Shown: piece by piece, positions 11,978-22,286 of the stretch
How positions within the stretch are numbered: position 1 is the stretch's first letter
Layout: every line of letters begins with the position of its first letter
Assembly (NCBI RefSeq): GCF_029623755.1
Contig: NZ_CP121106.1
Location: 2,112,352 to 2,176,351, forward strand
Length of the DNA stretch: 64,000 nucleotides
DNA from: Altererythrobacter sp. CAU 1644
Lineage (GTDB): Bacteria; Pseudomonadota; Alphaproteobacteria; Sphingomonadales; Sphingomonadaceae
Direction of reading: 5' to 3'
Made by a program: the position numbers and the translations under genes
Notes under the pieces: model-generated
What the model was told of the DNA's origin: nothing
The model's database searches: none
Seen by the model: the letters and a program-made list of their open reading frames with translations, nothing else

Positions 11978-12005
11978 CGCGGCCCCTTTCGCAGCTTGGG
12001 CCGCG
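11978..12005 (-). terminator. Hairpin between ggt and gcdH
   Basis: CGCGGCCC (11978-11985) and GGGCCGCG (11998-12005) form an 8-bp GC-only stem with a 12-base loop. Read on the minus strand it is followed by AATTTAGTT. It lies 29 bases past the ggt stop, so it is a plausible but weak terminator with a poor T-run. Confidence 0.4.
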
Positions 12006-12034
12006 CGGAGCAAGAGCAGTGTGCGGCCTGCAAA

Positions 12035-13861
<1,827 letters not shown>

Positions 13862-13960
13862 GCGGCGATCCTCTCACGCGCGCTGCGTGCGCGCTGCGTC
13901 TCACGCGATAGAGAATGGTGCCGGAAGTTGAAAGACCGAAGGGCTCGGGGCCCGCCACGT

Positions 13961-14320
13961 TCAGTGCGCGGCGAGTGCCTTGTTGACTGTTTTTAACATC
14001 ACAGAAGGGGGGCAGGGTTTGCTCAGCGTGTGCGCATGCGGGAAACGCTTCTTGACCTCGTCGCTCGAGAACTGGCCCGAGTGGAAGATCACCGGGATGT
14101 CTTCCTCGATTAGCTTCTGCGCGAGGGGGAACACATTGCCATCGTCAAGCTCGACGTCGAGGATGGCGAGATCGGGTTTCTCTTTCTGATAGGCCAGCAT
14201 GGCCGAGGAAATTCCGGTATGGGGACCTTCCACATCGAAGCCTGCTTCTTCGACCGTGTCGCACAGATCGAACGCGATGATGAACTCGTCTTCAGCTACC
14301 AGGATCTTCGGCTGGGTCAT
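13961..14320 (-). CDS. Single-domain response regulator (stand-alone receiver)
   Basis: 119 aa, one receiver domain and nothing else. The acidic pair is in VAEDEF (residues 8-13), the phosphoacceptor Asp in LAILDVELDDG (near 55), the switch Ser/Thr in VIFHSGQF, and the Lys in LSKPCPP. All key residues are present, so it should be phosphorylated. With no output domain it probably acts by protein contact or as a phosphate sink. No histidine kinase is adjacent. GGAGGGG precedes the ATG, and a candidate EcfG-like promoter and a small hairpin lie upstream. Confidence 0.92.
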   Translation of the reverse strand: MTQPKILVAEDEFIIAFDLCDTVEEAGFDVEGPHTGISSAMLAYQKEKPDLAILDVELDDGNVFPLAQKLIEEDIPVIFHSGQFSSDEVKKRFPHAHTLSKPCPPSVMLKTVNKALAAH

Positions 14321-14340
14321 GGCCGGTCCCCTCCATTATG

Positions 14341-14359
14341 TTCCACCAATCAGGTGGAA
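14341..14359. promoter_or_regulatory. Inverted repeat TTCCACC-AATCA-GGTGGAA upstream of the response regulator
   Basis: A perfect 7-bp stem with a 5-base loop sits 21-39 bases before the response-regulator start and 30 bases past the stop of the HHH protein gene. It could be an operator or a weak terminator; there is no T-run. Confidence 0.35.
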
Positions 14360-14383
14360 ACCGGCAAGGGGTGAGAAGGTTCC
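14359..14383 (-). promoter_or_regulatory. Candidate EcfG-type (general stress) promoter
   Basis: On the minus strand GGAAC (14383-14379), 16 bases, then GGTT (14362-14359). The alphaproteobacterial EcfG consensus is GGAAC, 16-17 bases, CGTT, so there is one mismatch. It would start transcription about 30 bases before the stand-alone response regulator. Confidence 0.3.
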
Positions 14384-14389
14384 CAACTT

Positions 14390-14917
14390 TTATCCGTTTT
14401 GGCCGAATTTCGCAGTGAAGCCGCTCTCGTCACCTGCTGCCAGCAGCTTGGCCTGTTCGACCCAGCTGTCTCGCCGGATGCGCCCTTCGAAGCGACCGAG
14501 CTGCGCGTCGATCCGGTCGATCTCGGCATCGTCCCAGGCCGCGATCTGCGCGTAGGTCGAAACGCCCAGCGTGTTGAGCAGCGCGGCGAGCTTGGGGCCG
14601 AGCCCCTTGATCCGGGTCAGGTCGTCGCCCGTTGCGGCGGTCGGGACGACCTGCGCCCCCGCTTCGGCGTCGGCAGTGGCACTGGCATGCGCGACTTCCT
14701 GCGTATTGGCGGCGCTGGAAAGGTTCGCGGACGCCGCTGGCGCGTTGATGAGCGCTTCATTGCGGGCCGCGCGCTCCGCACCTTCGTCGAGCACGTCCTT
14801 GCGCTCGAGCGCCACCGATGCGCGGCGGGTCGAAACGAACACGAACCACGCCACCGCGATCCCGATGGCCAGCGCGACAAGCAGAAAGGGCCAGTAGGCT
14901 TCGATCAACTCGGGCAT
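14390..14917 (-). CDS. Membrane-anchored helix-hairpin-helix protein
   Basis: 175 aa starting MPELIEAYWPFLLV, with GAGGAG upstream. One N-terminal transmembrane helix (about 10-31, LLVALAIGIAVAWFVFV) is followed by an Ala-rich acidic linker (50-95). A C-terminal helix-hairpin-helix region (about 97-150) has DDLTRIKGLGPKLAALLNTLGVSTYAQIAAW and then DAEIDRIDAQLGRFEGRI. This C-terminal pattern matches the predicted 5'-nuclease-like/DUF4332 group, in which no activity can be assumed. It ends a minus-strand run after an OmpA-like gene and a 34-aa membrane microprotein, 7 bp from the latter. Confidence 0.8.
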   Translation of the reverse strand: MPELIEAYWPFLLVALAIGIAVAWFVFVSTRRASVALERKDVLDEGAERAARNEALINAPAASANLSSAANTQEVAHASATADAEAGAQVVPTAATGDDLTRIKGLGPKLAALLNTLGVSTYAQIAAWDDAEIDRIDAQLGRFEGRIRRDSWVEQAKLLAAGDESGFTAKFGQNG

Positions 14918-14924
14918 GAGCGAA

Positions 14925-15029
14925 TTACTCCTCGTTCGGGGCTCCGCGGCCCCATAACAGCCAGCCGATGCCGATGCCCAGCGCATAGGCAGCCAGCGTC
15001 AGAACAAGAACTTCGGCCCAGATCGGCAT
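14925..15029 (-). CDS. 34-aa single-pass membrane microprotein
   Basis: An open frame reads MPIWAEVLVLTLAAYALGIG and ends GWLLWGRGAPNEE. It has one hydrophobic helix (about 6-26) with glycines at regular spacing (GIGIGW) and a short polar tail. It lies 21 bp after the OmpA-like gene, and its last codons carry the GAGGAG ribosome-binding site of the HHH gene, so the two are probably coupled. AGGAAA precedes the ATG. I do not know a function; it may partner the adjacent membrane-anchored HHH protein. Confidence 0.7.
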   Translation of the reverse strand: MPIWAEVLVLTLAAYALGIGIGWLLWGRGAPNEE

Positions 15030-15050
15030 CGGTTTCCTTCCGCTTCTTCT

Positions 15051-15791
15051 TCAGCGCGGGCCGGGCGTATCGACCGGCGTGGGTTGCAGGGGGGTGGTTG
15101 CTACCACAGCGAATTCGATCCGGCGGTTGGCGGGGTCATCTGGCTGCAAGCCTTCCACCGGTTCTTTCGATCCGATCCCGCTGGCGCGCAAGCCGTCAGC
15201 AGGGATACCGCGCGCGATCAAGGCCGATTGCACTGCGCGGGCTCGTTCACGCGACAATTCGATGTTCCCCGGCTCGGGCCCCGAAGCATCGGTGTGGCCG
15301 GTGATCGAAATAATGCTGCCGAGACACGGACGCAGCGCCGCCGCGACTTCATCGAGCAATTCGCGGCTGGCTGGATCGATCCCGCTCGAACCTTCTTCGA
15401 ACCGGATTGTGCGTGCGCGGAGCAGCGCGTTGACGTCATCCTGGCAATGGAGCGGGGACAGCGGGACCACGCCCGCTTCTGCCATCACCGTGCCATCGGA
15501 CCAGCTGATTCCGCCGACACCGGGTATCGCGGCAACCGCCTTCGCGATGCGGTCACGCGTCCCTTCGTCGAGCGGCTCGCCGCCCGAGAGCAATGGATGC
15601 CGGGTCGGCCAGCCGAGTTCATTGGTGAAACTGGCCGAAACTCTCGATCCACCCACCTCCGCGATTGCGGCCGCGGCCTCATCGGTCAATCGCTCGGCCA
15701 TCGCCGCATCGGTGTTGCGCGCTCCAGTAAGCGCGATCGCGCCGCTGATTACTGCACCCGCGATTATGGCAAGGGTTGGACGAACAGGCAT
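15051..15791 (-). CDS. OmpA-family protein (peptidoglycan-binding C-terminal domain)
   Basis: 246 aa. An N-terminal membrane anchor or signal (about 5-24, TLAIIAGAVISGAIALTG) is followed by a BON-like periplasmic region (30-120: EVGGSRVSASFTNELGWPTRHPLL and GGISWSDGTV). The C-terminal OmpA-like domain (about 128-230) has RTIRFEEGSSGIDPASRELLDEVA, ITGHTDASG, and SRERARAVQSALIARGIPADGLRASGIGSKEPV and NRRIEFAV. The last includes the Asp/Arg pair that binds diaminopimelate. It probably tethers the envelope to peptidoglycan. It heads the run with the microprotein and the HHH protein. Confidence 0.88.
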   Translation of the reverse strand: MPVRPTLAIIAGAVISGAIALTGARNTDAAMAERLTDEAAAAIAEVGGSRVSASFTNELGWPTRHPLLSGGEPLDEGTRDRIAKAVAAIPGVGGISWSDGTVMAEAGVVPLSPLHCQDDVNALLRARTIRFEEGSSGIDPASRELLDEVAAALRPCLGSIISITGHTDASGPEPGNIELSRERARAVQSALIARGIPADGLRASGIGSKEPVEGLQPDDPANRRIEFAVVATTPLQPTPVDTPGPR

Positions 15792-15841
15792 GGCCGTGCC
15801 CTAGCCAGAGCACGGCCATACGGGAAGGGTATTGTTACCGC

Positions 15842-17557
15842 TTACCCGCCGCTGCGTTCGCCCTTCATGCTGCGCGCGACATCGTTGAGGCGCAGGAACT
15901 CCTGGCGCCAGTAATTGCGCTGGCTGCCTGCCAGCCGGTCGATGTCGTCGAATCCGAAGTTCATCATCAACTCGTCTCCGCGCAGGAGCTGGCCGAAAGC
16001 CGCGACCGAAGTGGCGAAGGCAAAGTCGCCGCTCGGTTGCCGTGCGTTGAGCAATGCGCTGCGCGGCACGACATAGTCGATCAGCTTGGAGGTCGATCCG
16101 CCCGGCAGCTTGTAGCGGAGCTTCACATGCGCGGCCTCCGCCATGCGGCTGGTGGCTGCGCCCGAGGGCTTGTCCTCATAGCGGCGCGGCGAGATCCAGC
16201 CCTTGGTCCCGGCTGGCACGATTTCGTAGATCGCAGTCACCTGGTGCCCGGCGCCGATCTCGCCCGCATCAACCTTGTCGTTGTCGAAATCCTCTTCGCG
16301 CAGCGCGCGGTTCTCGTAGCCGACCAGGCGATACTGGGAAACGACGGCCGGGTTGAATTCGACCTGGATCTTCACATCCTGGGCGATCGTGAACAGCGTC
16401 GAGTTCATCTCGTCGCCCAGCACCTTCTGGGCTTCGAGCGCACTGTCGATGTAGGCGTAATTGCCATTACCGTGATCAGCGATCTGTTCCATCATCGCTT
16501 CGTTGTAATTGCCGGTTCCGAAGCCCAGCGTGGTCAGCGTGATCCCGCTGTCGCGCTTCTTCTCGATCAATTCGACCAGCGCGTCGCGATCGGAAATGCC
16601 GACGTTGAAATCGCCATCGGTGGCGAGCAGCACGCGATTGACGCCGCCCTTGATGAAATTGTCTTCGGCAATGTTGTAGGCGAGTTGCAGGCCCGCCCCA
16701 CCCGCGGTTGAGCCGCCTGCCTGGAGGCTGTCGAGTGCGGCCTTGATCTTGCGCGCGTCGCTGGTCGGCTCGAGCACGAGCCCGGCCGCACCGGCGTAAA
16801 CGACGATCGAAACCTTGTCCTTGGGCGAGAGCTCGTTGGCTAGTCCTGCCAGCGCAGTCTTGACCAGCGGCAGCTTGTCGGGGCTGTTCATCGAGCCCGA
16901 GACGTCCATCAGGAACACGAGGTTCGCTGGGAGACGCTCGCTGTGGGCGATGTCATAGCCGCGCAGGCCGATCCGCATCAGATAGGTATTCGCATTCCAC
17001 GGCGTCTTGGCGACGTCGGTCGTTACCGTGAAGGGCTGCGAGCGATCCTCCGGCGCGGGATAGTCGTAGCGGAAGTAGTTGATCATCTCCTCGGTGCGCA
17101 CGGCATGGCGCGGCGGGAGCTGACCCTGGGTCAGGAAGCGACGCGTATTGGCATAGGCGCCCGTGTCGACGTCGACCGAGAAGGTCGAGACCGGCTCGAC
17201 CTGGGCGAGCTTTACCGGGGATACTTCTTCGCCGTCGTAGCGTTCGCGATTGGGTTCACCAGGAACGATGACTGGCGGAACATAGCTGTGGCGACCCATC
17301 GCGGCATCGGCGACGGCTTCGTTCGCGACGGAGGCATAGGAGGGCGATGACGGAGGCGGAGGTGGCGGGGGAGGGGGCGGCGGAGGAGCGTTCTGTCCGG
17401 CGGCCTTCTCATCGACCCTGCTGCCTGTCACGACGATCTGCTCGCCCTGTTGGCTGGCACAGGAAGCGAGCAGCAATGCGGCGAGCGAGATTGCGATGGT
17501 GCCGGATTTCAAGCTGCGGCTGTGCTCTGTGGCGGGTATTCCGAAGTTCAGTCCCAC
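15842..17557 (-). CDS. VWA-domain lipoprotein (YfbK-like)
   Basis: 571 aa from GTG 17557, chosen because AGGAGG lies exactly 6 bases upstream; in-frame upstream ATGs lack a good site. The N-terminus is a lipoprotein signal with lipobox LAS-Cys (SLAALLLASCASQ). Residues just after carry EQIVVTGSRVDEKA, which resembles the plug start of TonB receptors, then a run of about 12 prolines. The YfbK-type N-terminal domain (FSVDVDTGAYANTRRFL, PAPEDRSQPF) precedes a VWA domain with the MIDAS motif VFLMDVSGSMNSPDKL; the DUF3520-like C-terminus follows. It is a periplasmic metal-dependent protein-binding module of unknown partner. Confidence 0.88.
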   Translation of the reverse strand: MGLNFGIPATEHSRSLKSGTIAISLAALLLASCASQQGEQIVVTGSRVDEKAAGQNAPPPPPPPPPPPPSSPSYASVANEAVADAAMGRHSYVPPVIVPGEPNRERYDGEEVSPVKLAQVEPVSTFSVDVDTGAYANTRRFLTQGQLPPRHAVRTEEMINYFRYDYPAPEDRSQPFTVTTDVAKTPWNANTYLMRIGLRGYDIAHSERLPANLVFLMDVSGSMNSPDKLPLVKTALAGLANELSPKDKVSIVVYAGAAGLVLEPTSDARKIKAALDSLQAGGSTAGGAGLQLAYNIAEDNFIKGGVNRVLLATDGDFNVGISDRDALVELIEKKRDSGITLTTLGFGTGNYNEAMMEQIADHGNGNYAYIDSALEAQKVLGDEMNSTLFTIAQDVKIQVEFNPAVVSQYRLVGYENRALREEDFDNDKVDAGEIGAGHQVTAIYEIVPAGTKGWISPRRYEDKPSGAATSRMAEAAHVKLRYKLPGGSTSKLIDYVVPRSALLNARQPSGDFAFATSVAAFGQLLRGDELMMNFGFDDIDRLAGSQRNYWRQEFLRLNDVARSMKGERSGG

Positions 17558-17563
17558 AATGTA

Positions 17564-17569
17564 CCTCCT
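17564..17569 (-). promoter_or_regulatory. Ribosome-binding site AGGAGG for the VWA gene
   Basis: A perfect AGGAGG with a 6-base spacer to GTG 17557; it decides the start in favour of GTG. Confidence 0.75.
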
Positions 17570-17585
17570 CATCCCGTGATTTGTC

Positions 17586-17605
17586 ATGATATTACGTATT
17601 ATCAT
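17586..17605. promoter_or_regulatory. 20-bp near-palindrome upstream of the VWA gene
   Basis: ATGATATTACGTATTATCAT has one mismatched pair across the dyad. ACAAAT repeats flank it on the minus strand. It lies 29-48 bases before the GTG start, in the core promoter region, so it is a good candidate operator; the regulator is unknown. Confidence 0.45.
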
Positions 17606-17717
17606 TTGTCGCGGAACCAGCACGGTTATGGGGGAATCTGAGCCAGTCCCGCGACAAGGCCAAGCTCCGCCTCGGGCGCTGAACGGCGACTGAACGTTCC
17701 CTGCTTGCGACGAATCG

Positions 17718-19250
17718 TCAGGTCTGCGGCGCAGCACTTTCATCGCTGCCGCCGCTGATGTTGCGACGGAACAGGACACGGTCTTCCGGGCCGAAACCGC
17801 GATGCCAGATCACGAAGCCATAGGTCGCGAGTATCGCCGGGATGCCGAAGATCAGTTCCATCCATTCCGGCAGCAGCGTGGCAAGGAATCCGACCACCAC
17901 GGCAGGCCCGGTGGCCCAGACCAGCGCCCAGCGCCAATTGTTTACCGGTGCCTTGAGAATGCGACTGAGCAGCCATGCCTTAACCAGGCTCGCCGTGCCC
18001 AGCGCCAGCATCAGCGCGATTGCTGCGCCCGCGGCCTTGAACGGTTCGCCATAGCCGAGATGCTCGACCAGATACATCGCACCGATCGTCAACCCGGCCT
18101 GCAGGGCAATCGTGCCCAGCGATATGGCGAGGTTGCGCTTGCGCGCGACATAGACCAGCGCCGCCTCCGATACGACCGCGGTCGCCGCCACGACTTCCGC
18201 CATCAGCAGGAAGGCGAGCGCTCCGGTACCGCCGACGAAGTTCGGACCGACGAGCCCCATCACCGCTTCGCCCGGTACGCCCAGCGCAAGGGCGATCCCG
18301 GCCTGCGCGGCGATAATCCAGAACCCGACCTGGCGGACCTGCGCGGCAATCGCGGAGTAGTTCTTTTCCTTGAGGTTGCGGGTGATGACAGGGCCAAGGA
18401 TCGGCTCGAAGCTGGTCTTGAGCTTCTGCGGCAGGCTCGCGACCTGCTGCGCGACGTAATAGACACCGACAGCGGCAGGCACTGCAAAGAAGCCGAGGAT
18501 GAAGATGTCGAGCCGCCGCGTCCCCCACTCCACCGTATCGGCTATCGCGAGCGGCATGGCGCGCGCGGTCATCTTGCTCATGGCGATCGGGTGTGGACGC
18601 CAGCCCTTGGGCAGTCCGTAGCTGCGCAAGAAAGGCCAGGCCGCCGCCGCAAATCCGGCGAAAATCGAACAGATATAGGCCAGCGCCAGCCCTGAATCGC
18701 GGTAGGCGGTATAGTAGAACACGCCCGCCATGATCGAAATCGTCCACGGCTCGACGACCGCGCGAGCGCGGACGGTGGTGGCGATGTCGTAGCGATAAGC
18801 CTGTGCCGCGAGCAGGATCTCGGTCAGGGCATAACCGGGGATCGCGATTACCAGCCATTTGTCCAGCGGTCCGTTCATCCCGTTGGGGAACATCGGGGCC
18901 GGGAACAACCACAGGATTGCGGCAACCGCAGTAGAGAACAGCAGGGCGAGCAGCAGCCCGTCGAAAACCAGATTCGACTGCTCACCTTCGCCCTCGGTCA
19001 GCCGCTGGGCGAGGCCGCGCTTTTCTCCCATCGAGCAGATTAGCGCGGTCAGTTCGATGACCACCAGCGCCGAGGCGAAACGACCCAGCGCATCGGCGCC
19101 GTAGAGACGGCCGGCAATGAACAGGAAGGGCAACCTTGCCGCGAGCCGCAGCAGGAATCCGAAGAAATTCGTCCGTCCACCCTTGGCCAGCGCCTGGATA
19201 TCGTCCTTCCCGTCAGCGGGCCCGGACTGGGCGGATCGGTCGGAGTTCAC
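17718..19250 (-). CDS. Lipopolysaccharide/polysaccharide flippase (MATE/Wzx-like)
   Basis: 510 aa integral membrane protein with about 12-14 predicted helices (for example LLLALLFSTAVAAILWLF, GVYYVAQQVASLPQKL, AVVVGFLATLLPEWM). It resembles the polysaccharide-biosynthesis/MOP exporter superfamily, including the FEPILGPVI segment after helix 7. Such proteins flip lipid-linked sugars across the inner membrane. Its start overlaps the gpsA stop (ATGA), so it is the third gene of a tsaD-gpsA-flippase operon. The substrate is unknown; no glycosyltransferase genes are nearby. Confidence 0.85.
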   Translation of the reverse strand: MNSDRSAQSGPADGKDDIQALAKGGRTNFFGFLLRLAARLPFLFIAGRLYGADALGRFASALVVIELTALICSMGEKRGLAQRLTEGEGEQSNLVFDGLLLALLFSTAVAAILWLFPAPMFPNGMNGPLDKWLVIAIPGYALTEILLAAQAYRYDIATTVRARAVVEPWTISIMAGVFYYTAYRDSGLALAYICSIFAGFAAAAWPFLRSYGLPKGWRPHPIAMSKMTARAMPLAIADTVEWGTRRLDIFILGFFAVPAAVGVYYVAQQVASLPQKLKTSFEPILGPVITRNLKEKNYSAIAAQVRQVGFWIIAAQAGIALALGVPGEAVMGLVGPNFVGGTGALAFLLMAEVVAATAVVSEAALVYVARKRNLAISLGTIALQAGLTIGAMYLVEHLGYGEPFKAAGAAIALMLALGTASLVKAWLLSRILKAPVNNWRWALVWATGPAVVVGFLATLLPEWMELIFGIPAILATYGFVIWHRGFGPEDRVLFRRNISGGSDESAAPQT

Positions 19251-20254
19251 GCAGGCGCGCCTTGCTCGGCAGTGAGCGGGCGGGACAGCAGGCTGACGAC
19301 GACATGGGCCGGATCGGAGCCATCGAGGATGGCGTTGACCGCATCGACAATCGGCATAGCAATCCGCTTCTCCTCGGCCAGACGCTTGAGTACGGGGGCG
19401 GTGTGCGCCCCTTCGGCCACCGTACGGCGATCGGCCATCAGTGCCTTGGCATCGCTGCCTTCGCCCAGCGCCTTACCGAGCGAGAAATTGCGGCTCGAGG
19501 TCGAAGAGCAGGTCAGCACAAGGTCGCCCAGGCCGCACAGCCCCGCGAGCGTTTCCGCCCGTGCGCCCATCGCATCGCCGAACCGCAGCATCTCGGCATA
19601 GCCGCGCGCGATCAGGGCGGCGCGGGCGTTCTGGCCCAGGCGCAATCCCTCGACCACGCCGCAGGCGATGGCGAGTACGTTCTTGATCGAACCGCCAATC
19701 TCGGCCCCCGCCACGTCGTCAGAATAGTAGGGCCGGAAAGTCGGCCGGGCGATGGCGGGCGACAGCCGAGCCCATTGCGCTTCGCCGCCACTGCACGCGA
19801 GGGTCACCGCGGTCGGCAGGCCTGCTGCGACTTCATGTGCGAAGGTCGGGCCGGAGAGCACGGCAACATCGCTGTTCGGCTGGGCGTCGCGCGCGACTTC
19901 ATTCATCAGACGCCCGCTGGTGGCCTCGATCCCCTTGCTGCACAGCACGAGGTCCTTCGGCGCACGACCGAGCCCCGCCAGGACCGAGCCTAGGTGCTGG
20001 GCCGGAGTGACGGCCAGCACGGTGTCGATGTTGGCGAATTCGCCGAGATCGTTGGTCGCACGGATATTCTCGGACAGGCTTGCCGAGGGAAGGTAGAGCG
20101 AATTCGAATGCTGCCGGTTGATCTCGTCGACCAGTTCGGCTTCGAGCGCCCAGAGCAGCACTTCGCGGCCGTCGCTGGCAAGCATCTGGGCGAGTGCCGT
20201 CCCCCATGCGCCCGCGCCGATCACTCCAACCCGATCCTGCCTACCTTCACTCAT
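19247..20254 (-). CDS. gpsA: Glycerol-3-phosphate dehydrogenase [NAD(P)+]
   Basis: 335 aa from [23 protein letters not shown]; the upstream in-frame sequence overlaps tsaD and is not part of it. The N-terminal GxGxxG motif GAGAWG is followed by [18 protein letters not shown] and [17 protein letters not shown]. The catalytic Lys lies in [18 protein letters not shown], and [14 protein letters not shown] marks the C-terminal helical domain. It reduces dihydroxyacetone phosphate to sn-glycerol 3-phosphate for phospholipid synthesis. The ATG overlaps the tsaD stop. Confidence 0.96.
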   Translation of the reverse strand: MSEGRQDRVGVIGAGAWGTALAQMLASDGREVLLWALEAELVDEINRQHSNSLYLPSASLSENIRATNDLGEFANIDTVLAVTPAQHLGSVLAGLGRAPKDLVLCSKGIEATSGRLMNEVARDAQPNSDVAVLSGPTFAHEVAAGLPTAVTLACSGGEAQWARLSPAIARPTFRPYYSDDVAGAEIGGSIKNVLAIACGVVEGLRLGQNARAALIARGYAEMLRFGDAMGARAETLAGLCGLGDLVLTCSSTSSRNFSLGKALGEGSDAKALMADRRTVAEGAHTAPVLKRLAEEKRIAMPIVDAVNAILDGSDPAHVVVSLLSRPLTAEQGAPA

Positions 20255-21297
20255 GCTTTCACTCCTGCGCCGCGTACCGGCTCCGCCTCGGGATCGAGCG
20301 GCCAACGCGGCCTTGCCGCGATATCGAGCGGGGCGAACTCGCCGAGCGGCAATCGCTCGCAGCCCGCCCAGGCGATCATCGCTGCATTGTCGGTGCACAG
20401 CGCCATGGGCGGCGCCGAAAACCCCATGCCTCGCTCGCCCGCGAAGGCCTCAAGCGCGCCGCGCACGGCCTGGTTCGCCGCCACGCCCCCCGCAACCACG
20501 AGGTTGGGGGGCGCATCGATCTGTTCGAGCGCATGGTCAAGCCGGTCGATGAGGCAGGCGATCGCCGCCTGCTGGAAGCTCGCCGCGATGTCTGCCGCCG
20601 CATGCTCGCCGCTTTCATGCGCCCGCAGAACCGCGCTCTTGAGCCCGGCAAAGGAGAAATGCGGCTCTTTCGATCCCAGCATAGGGCGGGGGAGCGAGAC
20701 GGCATCGGCTTGGCCTTCGAGCGCCAGCTTTTCGACCGCCGGGCCGCCTGGGTAGCCGAGACCGAGGATCTTCGCGGTCTTGTCAAAGGCTTCGCCCAGC
20801 GCATCGTCGATCGTCGTCGCCAGTCGCCGGTATCGACCGACACCCTCAACGCTCAGAATCTGGCAGTGCCCGCCTGAGACCAGTAGCAACAGATAGGGGA
20901 AATCGAGGCCGGGATCGGCGAGCCGCGGGCTCAGCGCGTGACCTTCGAGGTGATTGATGGCCAGCAACGGCGTGCCCGAGGCCATCGCCAGCGCCTTGGC
21001 GCTCACCAGCCCGACCATCACGCCGCCGATCAGGCCCGGCCCTGCCGTCGCGGCGATCGCGGCGCAATCCGCCAGCCCGACTCCGGCATCGTCCAGCACC
21101 GCCTCGATCATCGGCGCGAGCCGTTCGGCATGCGCGCGGGCGGCGATTTCAGGCACAACCCCGCCATAGGGCGCATGCTCGGCCTCTTGCGAGGCGATCC
21201 GCTGCGCCACGATCCGCCGGTCGGTATCGACCAGCGCCACGGCGGTTTCGTCGCAACTGGATTCGATGCCCAGGACGATCCGGGGGTTAGTGCTCAT
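20251..21297 (-). CDS. tsaD: tRNA N6-adenosine threonylcarbamoyltransferase
   Basis: 348 aa ASKHA-fold protein. [17 protein letters not shown] opens the ATP-binding domain. The metal-binding His pair is in [12 protein letters not shown] (near 114-125), and [11 protein letters not shown] and [12 protein letters not shown] are further signatures, with a C-terminal [10 protein letters not shown]. It forms the t6A modification of ANN-decoding tRNAs together with TsaB, TsaC and TsaE and is normally essential. It starts the operon with gpsA and the flippase and is divergent from hemC, with a 44-bp gap. Confidence 0.97.
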   Translation of the reverse strand: MSTNPRIVLGIESSCDETAVALVDTDRRIVAQRIASQEAEHAPYGGVVPEIAARAHAERLAPMIEAVLDDAGVGLADCAAIAATAGPGLIGGVMVGLVSAKALAMASGTPLLAINHLEGHALSPRLADPGLDFPYLLLLVSGGHCQILSVEGVGRYRRLATTIDDALGEAFDKTAKILGLGYPGGPAVEKLALEGQADAVSLPRPMLGSKEPHFSFAGLKSAVLRAHESGEHAAADIAASFQQAAIACLIDRLDHALEQIDAPPNLVVAGGVAANQAVRGALEAFAGERGMGFSAPPMALCTDNAAMIAWAGCERLPLGEFAPLDIAARPRWPLDPEAEPVRGAGVKA

Positions 21298-21341
21298 GGC
21301 GCTTTCCCTTAAGGAATTGCGGAGCTAGGGCAAGCGCATCC

Positions 21342-22286
21342 ATGCCCGATCCTGTTTCTCCCGAACCGTATCTGCGCCTCGGCACACGGCGCTCCCCCCT
21401 TGCCATGGCGCAAGCTTACGAGGCGCGTGCCCGCCTGTGCGCAGCGCATGGCTGGGATGAAGACCGCGTCGAACTCGTGCCGGTCCTCGCCAGCGGTGAT
21501 AAAATCCGCGACCGGCCCCTGGCCGAAATCGGTGGTAAGGCGCTGTGGACCAAGGAGCTCGACGAATGGCTTGCGGAAGGCCGGATCGACGGCGCGGTCC
21601 ACTCGATGAAGGACGTCGAGACGCTCCGACCCGATGAGCTGTCGATTGCCGCGATCTTGCCGCGCGCGGACGTCGCCGATGTGCTGGTGGGGGCCGCGAG
21701 CATCCGCGAGATACCTCCTGGCAGCCGGATCGGCACCAGCGCACCCCGGCGTGCGGCTCAGTTGCTCAATGCCCGCCCCGATTGCGAGGTCGTCAACTTC
21801 CGCGGGAATGTAGCAACCCGGATTTCCAAGCTGGCGGCGGGCGAAGCCGATGTCACGCTGCTGGCGGCGGCCGGCCTGTTGCGACTGGGTGAAAGCGGGG
21901 TCGGCACGCGGCTTGATCCCGGCGATTGGCTCCCTGCGCCGCAACAGGGGGCAATCGGGATCGAGTGTCGCACCGATGACGAGCGTGCCCGCGGACTGAT
22001 CGGTGCGATCGACGACAGGCCAAGTCACTGCGCAGTCTTGGCTGAGCGAAGGCTGCTGGCGAGCCTTGGCGGCGATTGCCGCAGCCCGGTGGCAATGCTG
22101 AGTACACTCGAAGATGAGACGCTGACACTCCGCTGCGCGCTCTACAGCCCTGACGGGAGCCAGAGAATCGAACGGGCGGGAGCGGGCGCTGCCGATGCCA
22201 TCGACTGGGTCATGAAGCTCGGAGAGGATTTGCTCGGCGAGCTGACCGAGGGGATGAAACCGGTGTTCGGACTGACCAAGGCATGA
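21342..22286 (+). CDS. hemC: Porphobilinogen deaminase (hydroxymethylbilane synthase)
   Basis: 314 aa. LRLGTRRSPLAMAQ opens the protein; HSMKDVE holds the catalytic Asp91. GTSAPRRAAQL and VNFRGNVATRI bind the growing chain, and Cys246 in GGDCRSPVA anchors the dipyrromethane cofactor. It condenses four porphobilinogen units into hydroxymethylbilane. The stop overlaps the hemD start (ATGA), so the two are coupled. Full family length. Confidence 0.97.
   Translation: MPDPVSPEPYLRLGTRRSPLAMAQAYEARARLCAAHGWDEDRVELVPVLASGDKIRDRPLAEIGGKALWTKELDEWLAEGRIDGAVHSMKDVETLRPDELSIAAILPRADVADVLVGAASIREIPPGSRIGTSAPRRAAQLLNARPDCEVVNFRGNVATRISKLAAGEADVTLLAAAGLLRLGESGVGTRLDPGDWLPAPQQGAIGIECRTDDERARGLIGAIDDRPSHCAVLAERRLLASLGGDCRSPVAMLSTLEDETLTLRCALYSPDGSQRIERAGAGAADAIDWVMKLGEDLLGELTEGMKPVFGLTKA

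Noticed and set aside
17340..17400. GC-rich repeat coding a proline run, considered as a repeat element
   Set aside because: It is in frame within the VWA lipoprotein, explained as a Pro-rich linker; no CRISPR or transposon features.
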